Below are positions 54,936 to 64,000 of a DNA stretch of 64,000 nucleotides, piece after piece. The notes below the pieces were generated by a model, which saw only the letters and a program-made list of their open reading frames with translations, was not told the DNA's origin and did not search any database. Each line of letters begins with the position of its first letter. Within the stretch, counting starts at the first letter, position 1. Source of the DNA: Trigonopsis variabilis (taxonomy: Eukaryota > Ascomycota > Trigonopsidomycetes > Trigonopsidales > Trigonopsidaceae); NCBI GenBank assembly GCA_003707065.3, contig PPXM03000015.1, positions 22,976 to 86,975 on the forward strand. The letters are read 5' to 3'. The position numbers were made by a program, and so were the translations under genes.

Positions 54936-54988
54936 AACGGTAACAACTAGCTCTTCACCACCCCTTGTCTCTACGCCAGTCAGTGAGA

Positions 54989-55953
54989 ATGAATCCATTT
55001 TCAGACGCTGGTGGTAAGTCTACCTTGATAACATGACTGAATTAACTTAGAATTATTCACCATTCGAAATCAGTTCTATCAGGGAGCGTACCACGAGGTT
55101 GCAGACACCTCAGTTGCCATTTTCTCTGAAACCAGCGTCATTGCGGCCAAGGTGTATATTTACCGGTCCATGATTGCGCTTGGAAGAGAACGGGATGTTA
55201 TCGATGGGCTGAAAGATGATTCTCAAAACGAGGAACCCGGGTTGAAGGCGGTTGGAGCACTGGCAGAATACAAGTTGGGTGAAAAGCACCAGGCGATCAA
55301 GGTGATTGATGATCTCGTGGAGAACTTCCCGGAAGATCCCAATGTCCAGGTTATTGGGGGCATTCTCACAGCGTTAGAAGGCCGCTATGAGGACGCCATC
55401 AAGATCCTAGAGGTCCATCAAAGCAACCTTGAAGCGGTTGCGTTGATTATCCAGATTCGACTGGTACAAGATCAAATCAGTGCTGCTCAGCGAGAGATAG
55501 CATTGGCGAAACCATGGGCTCAAGATAGCCTTGTGTTTAATCTTGCAGAGGCATGGCTGGACCTGCGATTGGTGAGCATAGATGAGGATCGACTGTCTGA
55601 CATTTTAGGGAGGTAATAAGTACCAAGAGGCTTACTATATTTACGAAGAACAAGCTCAAGCGCCTTCATCATCGGCAACCGCGCTAATTGGACAAGCCGT
55701 GTCTGAGATGCTCCTGGGTCGCTTCCCTGAGGCTGATGATGCCATTAACCAGGCTGTCGAGAAAGACCCTAAATCCAGCGACGCCCTGGCTACCGCTTCA
55801 GCAAGCGCTCTCCTTTCTGGGAGCGACAATACGAAATATCTGGAAAAACTCAAGCAACTTGATCCATCTCACCCCTTTCTTGTTGATTTGGAAGAGAAAT
55901 CCAAGTTGTTTGATTCTAGCGCTTCGAAATACCTGGCAAAACTCTCGGCCTAG
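54989..55953 (+). CDS. SEC28: Coatomer epsilon subunit
   Basis: Three exons (54989-55013, 55051-55571, 55609-55953) with two 37-nt introns give 296 residues, the same as yeast Sec28. MNPFSDAGELFTIRNQFYQG opens the TPR solenoid; later blocks include AAKVYIYRSMIALGRERDVI, IGGILTALEGRYEDAIKILE, the splice-made DLRLGGNKYQEAYYIYEEQA and SEMLLGRFPEADDAINQAVE. It stabilises alpha-COP in COPI coats for retrograde Golgi-ER transport. The start is the first ATG; a foldback element sits directly upstream. Confidence 0.93.
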
Positions 55954-56333
55954 GAGCCACCATCGCTGTCACTCGGTCTCCATGTCTAGGGACATGCTGT
56001 CTAGATACAAGTCTCGCCGGCAATCTTGTAATAAAACTCTATCAATGCGATCGTCGTATCTGAGCGTCATAATGTTACTTAACAATCGTATCATTGGCCT
56101 AGCCGTCATCCACTATAGCTCATTTCTGACCGGCGTATCAGTCGGGTAGCCGATACAAGGATCCGAGGGATGACATTTGTGCTAGTGGGGGCGGCATCTA
56201 TTGTCTACAGTTACACATCACCGCTTTCCCTCATCAACCATCCTTCTTCCTCGACACTTTAAACTCGTCCCTTCTTAGCTCTTATCGGAGACTGCTGTGA
56301 TTGTTCTTGTTGGCCTTACGCAATCTATTCACT
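55954..56333. other. Intergenic region between SEC28 and the HAD phosphatase gene
   Basis: No feature recognised beyond a presumed promoter. Confidence 0.4.
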
Positions 56334-57602
56334 ATGACAGATGAACCTGGATCAGGGTCGCTAGGCCATGACGTTAAGCTCCCCACCGAGAACACTGCAA
56401 CGATTACCCAGGGAGACTGGAAGCGGAACATTGCTGTATTTTCTGGTAAGTGATTTCGATGTTTTATCGTCTGCCTTAATTGCCTGAGGGCCTTTTGAAT
56501 GCCCGGTCTCATGACGCTTACAAACGCCTTCTATATACGAGGGTATTGAAATTGTGATGGACCGATTGAGTTTCATGGCGCTACCAATTTGAAAGTTGCC
56601 AGGAGTTGAAATAGTTTTATCTGTGCCGATCTCCTATCGGATGGGCAGTCGTTTTGGTGCTGATGCATTGTTGTCGTCCGATCGATCGGGAGGGGAAGTG
56701 TAGATCGCCCACGATAGAACAGATCAAGGGTAACGCTTATGTTGAAGTGGGCAGAGCGACATATATCGGTCGAATGACGGTAATGGATGCTGACATTTTT
56801 AGATTTTGACGGGACAATCTTTTTGCAGGATACCGGCCACGTGTTGTTTGACAACTTTGGATGTGGTCCCAAGCGTCGAGCGGAATTAGATCATGATATA
56901 GAGACGGGAGCCAAGTCGTTTGTTGAGGCTTCCGAAGCAATGTATGACAGTTTAAACTGCACTGTTCCGCAGGCATTCGAGGTTCTTAAGGAGAAACTGA
57001 CGATCGACCCTGGCTTTCAAGATTTCGTTGACTTCTGCATCGAGAAAGATATCCCGTTCAATATCATTTCGGCTGGCCTGAGACCGGTTCTTCGCCATGT
57101 CCTGAATGAATTTCTGGGCCAAGAGCGCTCAAATGAAATTGGCATCATTTCAAATGACGCCAAGATCTCCAAGGACGGGTCCAAGTGGAAGTGCATCTGG
57201 AGAAATCCCGGGAATCCTTTAGGTCACGATAAGGCCAAATCAATTGAAGAGTTTAAGAATCTAGCTGCTGACGAGAATGGGGTGCCTTTGCTGATCTTCA
57301 TTGGAGATGGAGTGTCCGATCTCCCTGCTGCTCGAGAGGCTGACGTTCTTTTCGCCCGCCGGGGATTCTTGCTTGAGAAATACTGTATCAAGAACCATAT
57401 CACTCACATTGCCTACGACAATTTCTTTGATATTTTGAAAGTGCTTCGGCCTCTGATTCAAAAGGAGTCTTCAAAGATCTACCGGACTCCCAAGAGCTTA
57501 TACGAGCAGCCAGAGTTTTTTCGTCGCTCGAGCCGCTCCCTTGTCGAGCAAATCTCTCAAAGCGGTCCCAAAGCCGACGACGACACCGTCGAGTCGGAAT
57601 AA
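56334..57602 (+). CDS. HAD-superfamily phosphatase (MtnX/phosphoserine-phosphatase-like)
   Basis: Two exons, 56334-56445 and 56803-57602, joined by a 357-nt intron, by far the longest here, give 303 residues. The splice rebuilds the catalytic motif I VFSDFDGTIFLQDT (nucleophile and acid Asp). Motif II is NIISAGLRP, motif III the lysine of LGHDKAKSIEEF, and motif IV IFIGDGVSDLPAAREADVLF. The four-helix cap between motifs I and II (AELDHDIETGAKSFVEASEA) is of the PSP/MtnX type. Related bacterial and fungal proteins act on 2-hydroxy-3-keto-5-methylthiopentenyl-1-phosphate or are uncharacterised; the substrate is not determined. The exon-1 sequence before the motif is poorly conserved. Confidence 0.85.
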
Positions 57603-57976
57603 ATCAAAACTCTAAGTGCTAGAACTACATGTTGCTGCAAGATGTAGCAACCTCTCATTAAAGAAATATTTGAAGTTCTCTCATCGTAGCTGAGCCTAAC
57701 CACTGGTCCCATCGTGCAAGTTAGAGCCCTGCCATGGTAAAACATTGCTCTCATTGCGACAAGAAGATTTCCTGATTAGATCAGAAAAGTCAGCCAGGAT
57801 TAATAGAGCCAGCTAAGCACTACGCACCCGTGCTCATCTTGGATAAGTTACGTATCGAGCACACGTTAGTTACGTCGCACTATATAGTCCGCCCTCCATG
57901 TCCCAATCTAGGTGCGGCGTCGTCGGTATTTGAAGTGAGCTTGACAATCAAACAATTTTCTTCAAGATCTCGCGCC
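57603..57976. other. Intergenic region upstream of GCV1
   Basis: The GCV1 frame stays open for 49 codons upstream of the chosen ATG at 57977, but without family similarity. No other feature was seen. Confidence 0.4.
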
Positions 57977-59208
57977 ATGTTGCGATCACGAATTAATGCA
58001 CGGGTTGCTATTGGAAAGCTTCGGCTCTACTCTACTCATGAGGGCTCGCTGTTCGAAACGCCATTGAATTCTCTGCACTTGGAGTACAAGGCCAAGATGG
58101 TGCCTTTTGCAGGGTACTCGATGCCTTTGGTGTATGGAGACCAGAGCCACATTGAATCTCACCACTGGGTACGAAAGAACGCGGGGATCTTTGATGTTTC
58201 TCATATGGTACGTCATACGTTTGAGGGACCTCAGGCGGTCGACTTCCTAGAGAAGATTACCCCCGCGGCGTTGAAGGAGCTGGGGTCGTATCAGTCGACA
58301 TTGTCTACGCTTCTTTTACCAAGCGGTGGGATCGTGGATGATACGTTGATCACCAAACTGGAGAGGCCAGATAAGTTTCTGATGGTGACCAATGGAGCGA
58401 CCAGAGACAAGGTTGTCGAGTATCTCGATCAGCACAAAGGCGGGTTTGATTTAAGTCATACTATTGGAGATCGGTCGGGTGCCATGATTGCATTACAAGG
58501 TGAGTGACATGACAGTAAAAGAGGTCTAATTCTCAAGGCCCCAAATCGGCCGAGGTGCTTCAGAAACTGACCAGTTTCGATCTTTCGAAGCTTGGATTTG
58601 GCCACTCTGCTCTGGCAACGATCGGAGACGGGGAGTATTTCGTCTCTCGAGGGGGGTATACTGGAGAGGACGGGTTTGAGATCATTATCCCTGGACATGA
58701 CAGCAATCCGGTTGACTTTGTCAAGAATCTGATCAACCAAGGGGAAGGAGTGGTCAAGTTTGCCGGTCTCGCCGCTAGAGACTCGCTGCGTCTCGAGGCA
58801 GGCATGTGTCTCTACGGCAATGACTTGAACGAAGATGTCAACCCCGTCCAGGCGTCGTTGGGCTGGGTCATTGGTAAGCGTCGAAGAGAAGAGGGAGGGT
58901 TTCTGGGAGACTCCAAGATCCTTCAAGATCTCAAAAACCTGAAAGCCGTCAACATCCGTCGGGTGGGCTTCATCACTGCGGTTCCTACTAGACCCGGCGT
59001 CGAGCTGTTTGATGGCGACAAAAACAAGATCGGCTACATCACATCTGGTGGCCCGTCGCCGACGCTGGGGAAAAACATCGCCATGGGCTACGTCAACCGC
59101 GGCTTCCACAAGTCGGGAACAAAAGTCGTTGCTTCTGTTCGGGGAAAGCCCAGAGATGCCGTGGTGTCAAAAATGCCGTTTGTGGAGACTCATTATTATC
59201 GGGTATAG
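57977..59208 (+). CDS. GCV1: Aminomethyltransferase, glycine cleavage T protein
   Basis: Two exons, 57977-58499 and 58538-59208, around a 38-nt intron, give 397 residues. A presequence (MLRSRINARVAIGKLRLYST) precedes the GcvT fold: ETPLNSLHLEYKAKMVPFAG, the catalytic-site HWVRKNAGIFDVSHM with the conserved Asp, GGIVDDTLI, and the C-terminal domain TGEDGFEIIIPG, GLAARDSLRLEAGMCLYGND and TSGGPSPTLGKNIAMGYV. It moves the aminomethyl group from lipoyl-H protein to tetrahydrofolate in the mitochondrial matrix. An antisense 217-codon frame here is a shadow. Confidence 0.95.
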
Positions 59209-59625
59209 GATGGAGTTTAATCAAGCCAGATTTGTCTACAGTCTCATTCATCGCCCAACCGTCTCCAAGGGGCCCAGACCCACCCTGGGACCCTGCGTAT
59301 CGACCGTCTGAGCTCTCTCGGGTCTCTTTCTATCCGCCACGGCAATTGCCATCTCCTGCTCCCACACCGGCCCTGTAACGATGAGGCTGACCAGGAAAAA
59401 TCCCATCCAGGATCTTAAACGTCATCGTACAAGCGTCCTGCTTCGTTCCAGTAGAATGTCCTGGATTCACTTCTGTACGAGAGCGTTGTAGTCAAGTAGA
59501 CCCACAGGCCATTTGTAGCTCTCAACCACTCCGCTTTGGGCGATCTGGCATTGCATATCTGGTGGTCACCGATGCTACCGTCTTGCGTTCCACTTGTCTC
59601 AACCCATAAAAAGTGAGGGACGGCC
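59209..59625. other. Intergenic region between GCV1 and PSD2
   Basis: Presumed GCV1 3' flank and PSD2 promoter; no other feature recognised. Confidence 0.4.
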
Positions 59626-62600
59626 ATGGCTGAAGCCTCTTATGAAGGCCCGACCTTGCCCAATGGCGCGAGAGAAGATAGAAGGAATATATTCGGGATT
59701 CCAGCCGACTATAACCGGAGAGGACTGGTGCTTATAGTAGCGATTCTGGGGGTACGGGCATACTTGACCGAGTGCGCAGGAGCTAATGATCTAGGCTAAA
59801 GGACTGCGATCGACGACGACTAAAAAGACGAGGAATGCCGTAAGTCCACTTTTCTTTGTGTGTCATGGTGTCTAATGTGTCCAGTTTGTCAGCCTGAGTG
59901 TCGATGGGTTTAATTTCTCGACGCAAGTGGTGCCAAATACGCTTGATCCTAACTGGGATACTTCTTTTGTGATTCCAATCACCAGCCACACTTGCCAATC
60001 AAAGTTACGAGTGGTTGTTTTGGACCAGGATCGGTACAGCAAGGTAGGCCTGGTTGGAATGAACCACAGCTGATTCTTATAGCATTATTTGGGGGAGATT
60101 AAATTCCCATTGAACCATTTCTTTTCCAAAGGTCACCTGTCGAAAGACGATCCTCTAAACGAAGTGAGAGTGATTAGTCGTGTCTCTTGCTAACGCTCCA
60201 GATCTACGAGCTTTCTCTGATATCCCCAAGTATCCGCAAACGGAAAGCAAAGGGCCGGTTTTTCTGTCGGTTTGCCGTCGAGGATCCTCGTGACCCTACA
60301 GCCTCATCTGAAGAATTAATGAAAGATATCCTTGCATTTGTGAACCCGCCTCTGCACAACCCCGATCCTTCTCTCACCGACTTTACCGACGACGGGATAT
60401 CTGATACAGAAGGAGGGATGGCCTCAGATACTGGGGGAAGCTCATTTACTGGGACTCAGACCTCTGCTCCTTCGACCGCTCGGCTACCTCCTCTAAGCCC
60501 AAAGAAGTTCAAATTCAAACCGCATCGACGGAAACTGCAAGGAAGAAACAAACGTACTACATTCGAATATGCACATACCGCGCGAGATAGCGTTATTGGC
60601 TTGATTTATTTTGAAGTCGTCAGTATCAGCGATCTACCTCCCGAGAGAAATATGACTCGCACAGGATTTGATATGGACCCATTTGTCATTGTTTCTCTAG
60701 GAAGAAATGTCTACCGCACGCGGGTGCAGCGACATAACCTCAACCCCGTCTTTAATGAGAAGATGATGTTTAAGGTCCGCCAGCACGAGCAGTTCTACGA
60801 TTTCTGTATCACAGTCATGGATCGAGACACCCTATCCAAAAATGACCTCGTGGCTATGTGCAAGATAAACGTCAACCCTTTCATCCAAGATGGGCCCAAG
60901 GCAGATCCGGTCATGGGGCTCTATCGCCCTTTAATTGATCCCAACGACCAGCCCTTGTCTCTGACTGTGCATCGTCCTTGGGCTCGCTTATTCAAGAAGC
61001 GTCCTAACCTGAAACGGTTTTCTTCCGCCGTTGCGTCTCCTCGACGCTCATTGCTGGGAGAAAGAGGGGGTCCTGACAGCGTCTCGCTGCCAAACCGAGA
61101 TTCGAGGCCTTCCTCTCGTGGCCACTCTGGTCCATCTTCTCGTGCCCACTCCTTTAGTGTCGTCGATCTTAGTGGTGAAAGCGACGTGCTTCTTTCTCGC
61201 GATGACATGGAATCAGATACGTTTAACGAAGCCGAAGAAGATTGCCATAACGGCCGGACAATAAACGGCTCAATCGATGAACTTTACGATCAGCTCTGTG
61301 GCTTATCAATTAAGGACCTGATTAGAGAGATTGAGATCCCTCTTAATCTCAAGCACAAGAGTCGTTATGAGGCTACTCATAGTCCTAAAATAACCATCCG
61401 TGCTTGTTACATTCCATATGAGGCTCTGAGACAGCAGTTTTGGCGGTCCCTTTTACAAATATACGATTCAGACGATAACGGTAAGATTAATCTAATGGAT
61501 CTGATGGGGATGCTGGACGTCCTTGGGTCTACTCTGCGATCAGATACCATAGTCAACTTATTTAAACGGTTTGGCGAAGATCTTGACGGTGAATTGAACT
61601 ATGACCAAGTCATTATGGGTCTTGAAGAGTTAATCACCAAATTCTCTCAACGAGAAGAACAAGAGTTAGCAAAGGAGGAACTGATCAAACGAGACAGTAG
61701 GAAAAAATATGACATGTTTAGCAGCTCTTCAAATCCATTTTCAAACTCGGAAAATGACTCGGACGACGAGTTCTCAGGGGGCTTTGACGATGACTTGGAT
61801 GTCTTTCCAGAAACAGCGACCAATTTGTTCTTTGAAGACCAGGAGAAGGACTACGAAAGTGATGTTTTCGGAGATAGTGATGAAGAGGTGGACAGGATCT
61901 TGGACACTTTTGGTAAGGAGATGTCGGATGCAGTGGAAGAGGAGGAGGACGACGAGGAAGAGTCCGAGTCGACTCATGGAGCCAAGGAGGAAGTTGATTC
62001 AGCAGATGAGCTGATTCAGCCTGAACGGGTTATATCGTTCAACGTCTGTCCTCTGTGTCACCAGCCTCGACTGTCTAAGAAAAGTGAAGGCGATATAATC
62101 ATTCATCTGGCCACTTGCATGAGTGACAACTGGAGAAACGCGAATAGGATTGTTATGAAACGGTTTGTCACCAGCCAGCAAGCTCAAAGGAAATGGTATA
62201 CCAAGACGTTTACCAAACTGCTGTCGGGAAGGTACAAGCTAGGGGCTAATTCGGCGAATATATTGGTGCAGGATCGGATCACGGGAGAAATCATTGAAGA
62301 AAACATGAATTTATACGTGCGCTTGGGCATTCGGTGGCTTTATAAAGGTCTCAAGAGTCGGGAGATGGAGAAGAAGAGGATCAGGCGATTATTGGAAAAA
62401 CTGAGTATCAAGCAGGGCAGGAAATATGACAGTCCAGCGTCGAGGAGGACTATTGTTCCTTTTATCAAGTTCCATCGGATCGATATGTCGGAAGCGCTCC
62501 TACCGGTATCCGAGTACAGGACCTTTAACCAGTTCTTTTACCGCAAGCTCAAACCGGGAGCGAGGCCATGTGCGCATGCTGGGGATCCTAGAGTCGCTGT

Positions 62601-63168
62601 CTCGGCGGCAGACTGTCGAGCAGTGATGTTTAGTCGCATCAAGCAGGCAACAGAGCTGTGGATCAAAGGCCGGGAGTTTACGATTACTCGTCTCTTTGGT
62701 TCTGTCTACCCAGAGTATGTGACGAGGTTTGAGCAAGGCTCGGTAGCGATTTTTCGCCTCGCTCCCCAGGATTATCATCGGTTCCACATGCCGGTAGATG
62801 GGGTGATTGGAGAGCCCAAGCTAATCAAGGGAGCGTACTATACTGTGAATCCGATGGCGATCAGGTCATCGCTGGACGTTTTTGGAGAGAATGTGCGTGT
62901 TGTTGTTCCCGTCAAGAGCGACGAGTTTGGTCTGGTCATGATTGTGTGCGTGGGGGCAATGATGGTAGGCTCGACTGTCATCACAGCCAAGGTTGGCGAA
63001 AAGCTGCGCCGAACGGATGAGCTTGGGTATTTTCAGTTTGGAGGCTCGACACTGGTGATCCTGTTTGAGAAAGGAAGGATTAGATTTGACGACGATTTGC
63101 TGCACAATTCCAGAGAGAAGCTGGAGACTCTAGTTAAGGTGGGCATGTCTATTGGGAGAACTGTATAA
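59626..63168 (+). CDS. PSD2: C2-domain phosphatidylserine decarboxylase (Psd2 type)
   Basis: Five exons (59626-59751, 59795-59839, 59885-60043, 60083-60163, 60202-63168) with introns of 43, 45, 39 and 38 nt give 1125 residues, close to yeast Psd2. A first C2 domain spans the small exons (AKGLRSTTTKKTRNAFVSLS, VVPNTLDPNWDTSFV, HYLGEIKFPLNHFF); a second lies at about residues 270-390 (ISDLPPERNMTRTGFDMDPF, RHNLNPVFNEKM). An EF-hand (DSDDNGKINLMD, DLDGELNYDQVI) and acidic linker follow. The PSD domain has RLAPQDYHRFHMPVDGVIG and the autoprocessing site GGST (Ser about 1086), where the pyruvoyl group forms. It makes phosphatidylethanolamine in the endomembrane system. Confidence 0.94.
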
Positions 63169-63373
63169 CGATCGCTGGGAGAGTTGGATGGGGATCGCAT
63201 CATTGAGAGTTTAGTTTACAATGCATTTGGGTGCTACCAAGTCCTGAAAATCATCACTGCGTAGACTGCAGCGAGCGCTCTAAGGGTATCCATGACTAAG
63301 CTGCGAGAGTACGGTAACGGCAAGTGAGCGCATGACTAAGCTCGAGCGACTGTACCTTACTACACTGACGACC

Positions 63374-63730
63374 ATGGCTACAAAGCAGTTCATAGCGATT
63401 CTTCCTGACGTTGCTGGAGTGGTGAGTGGCAATTGCGTATATTGAGGTCTGACAAGATAGCTAGAGAAGCGGGTTTCACTGCGATCCCAACATTTGGAAG
63501 CAGTCAAGGCCAACATTGCCAAGGGCAAGATTCTCTGCGCTGGTCCTCTTTTTCCGGCAGATACTGCTGCCGGTGCAGCTCCGGCCTTTGAAGGCAGCTT
63601 TGTCACCGGAGTCGCCGAGTCTAAGGAGGAGTTTGTCGAGCTTCTCAAGGGCGACATCTACACGGAGAATGGTGTGTGGGACTGGTCGAAGGTGACGATC
63701 TACCAGACCAAGACCTTCATGAAGGAATAG
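63374..63730 (+). CDS. YciI-like (YCII domain) protein
   Basis: Two exons, 63374-63421 and 63461-63730, around a 39-nt intron, give 105 residues. MATKQFIAILPDVAGVLEKR, SLRSQHLEAVKANIAKGKIL, AGPLF and AESKEEFVELLKGDIYTENG are the dimeric ferredoxin-like YCII fold; the usual His of the site is present (SQHLE). The role in fungi is unknown. A second in-frame ATG 42 nt upstream (MTKLERLYLTTLTTMATK) would add a short N-terminal extension; a near copy of its 5' context (CATGACTAAGCT) lies about 40 bp further up. Confidence 0.85.
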
Positions 63731-64000
63731 ACTAAAGTGATTTATGTATTAGATCCATGCAAATTCTCAAGCAAACAGTCTGTAATCGTTGATCAGGTGC
63801 AGTGCAGCAGAAACGGGAAAGCGCTAGATGTAGAGGGAACCTGACCACTGCGTGATGGAAGGGCAGCACTCATTAGACATGGCTATACGGCGACTCGGGC
63901 ACCTGTCATTGAAGCTATCTAGAGTGAATATCCTGGAAGTAGATGTATCTGCTCTATCATTTCACTCAGTTTGCGGGCGAGTCCCTAGTTGACCATGTCT
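63731..64000. other. Right-edge flank
   Basis: No feature supported in this short end segment. Confidence 0.35.

Noticed and set aside
54726-54998. 90-codon minus-strand frame starting opposite the SEC28 ATG
   Set aside because: It runs through the foldback element and has no similarity; SEC28 on the other strand is secure.
58456-59109. 217-codon minus-strand frame
   Set aside because: Lies wholly opposite GCV1, a clear gene, with no similarity of its own.

Overview
Organism. This is nuclear DNA of a fungus, most likely an ascomycete. Genes are dense and lie on both strands, and most are interrupted by very short introns (about 34-50 nt) with a CTAAC- or CTGAC-like branch site only a few bases before the AG. 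Fungus-typical genes include MIM1, PAM17, RTT109, SLX9, ERG7, Psd2-type phosphatidylserine decarboxylase and FunK1 kinases. Tiny introns plus FunK1 kinases suggest an early-diverging (Taphrinomycotina-like) lineage, but that is inference; the species cannot be named from the sequence.

Layout. 1-6.6 kb: 5' part of a Rad9/Crb2-like checkpoint mediator running off the left edge, POP7, an RbAp46/48-type histone chaperone with two GC-AG introns, an IFRD-family protein and a small hypothetical ORF. 6.6-15.1 kb: a small membrane-protein candidate, EMC4, OXA1, MIM1, SPO11, a class II aldolase-fold protein, RTT109 and tRNA-Gly(GCC). 15.3-17.2 kb: a decayed FunK1 kinase gene. 17.4-23.6 kb: TAF6, GPD1, SLX9, PAM17, CCP1. 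24.4-28 kb: an amidase and a Dal5/Vht1-type transporter, tail to tail. 29-47.7 kb: TAF11, SHP1/p47, NOP10, NOB1, an unrecognised coiled-coil protein, MRPL15/mL57, ERG7, MRP7/bL27m, an auxilin (SWA2), GTR1, EFB1 with an intronic C/D snoRNA, and a flavin amine oxidase. 47.7-55 kb: an accessory island with an intact FunK1 kinase, two diverged direct repeats, a 110-bp inverted-repeat pair around a 322-bp segment with open frames on both strands, a transposase remnant and small foldback elements. 55-64 kb: SEC28, a HAD phosphatase, GCV1, PSD2 and a YciI-like protein.

How the genes work together. The conserved blocks are housekeeping genes: chromatin and transcription (RbAp48-like, RTT109, TAF6, TAF11), DNA damage and meiosis (Rad9/Crb2-like, SPO11), ribosome and RNA assembly (POP7, NOP10, NOB1, SLX9, snoRNA), mitochondrial biogenesis (OXA1, MIM1, PAM17, CCP1, mL57, bL27m, GCV1), lipids (ERG7, PSD2) and trafficking or TORC1 signalling (SEC28, SWA2, SHP1, GTR1, EMC4). 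SPO11 argues for a meiotic cycle. The most unusual parts are the 47.7-55 kb island and the snoRNA inside EFB1. Gene models were built by hand from reading frames, splice signals and family similarity remembered without a database; splice sites are predictions.
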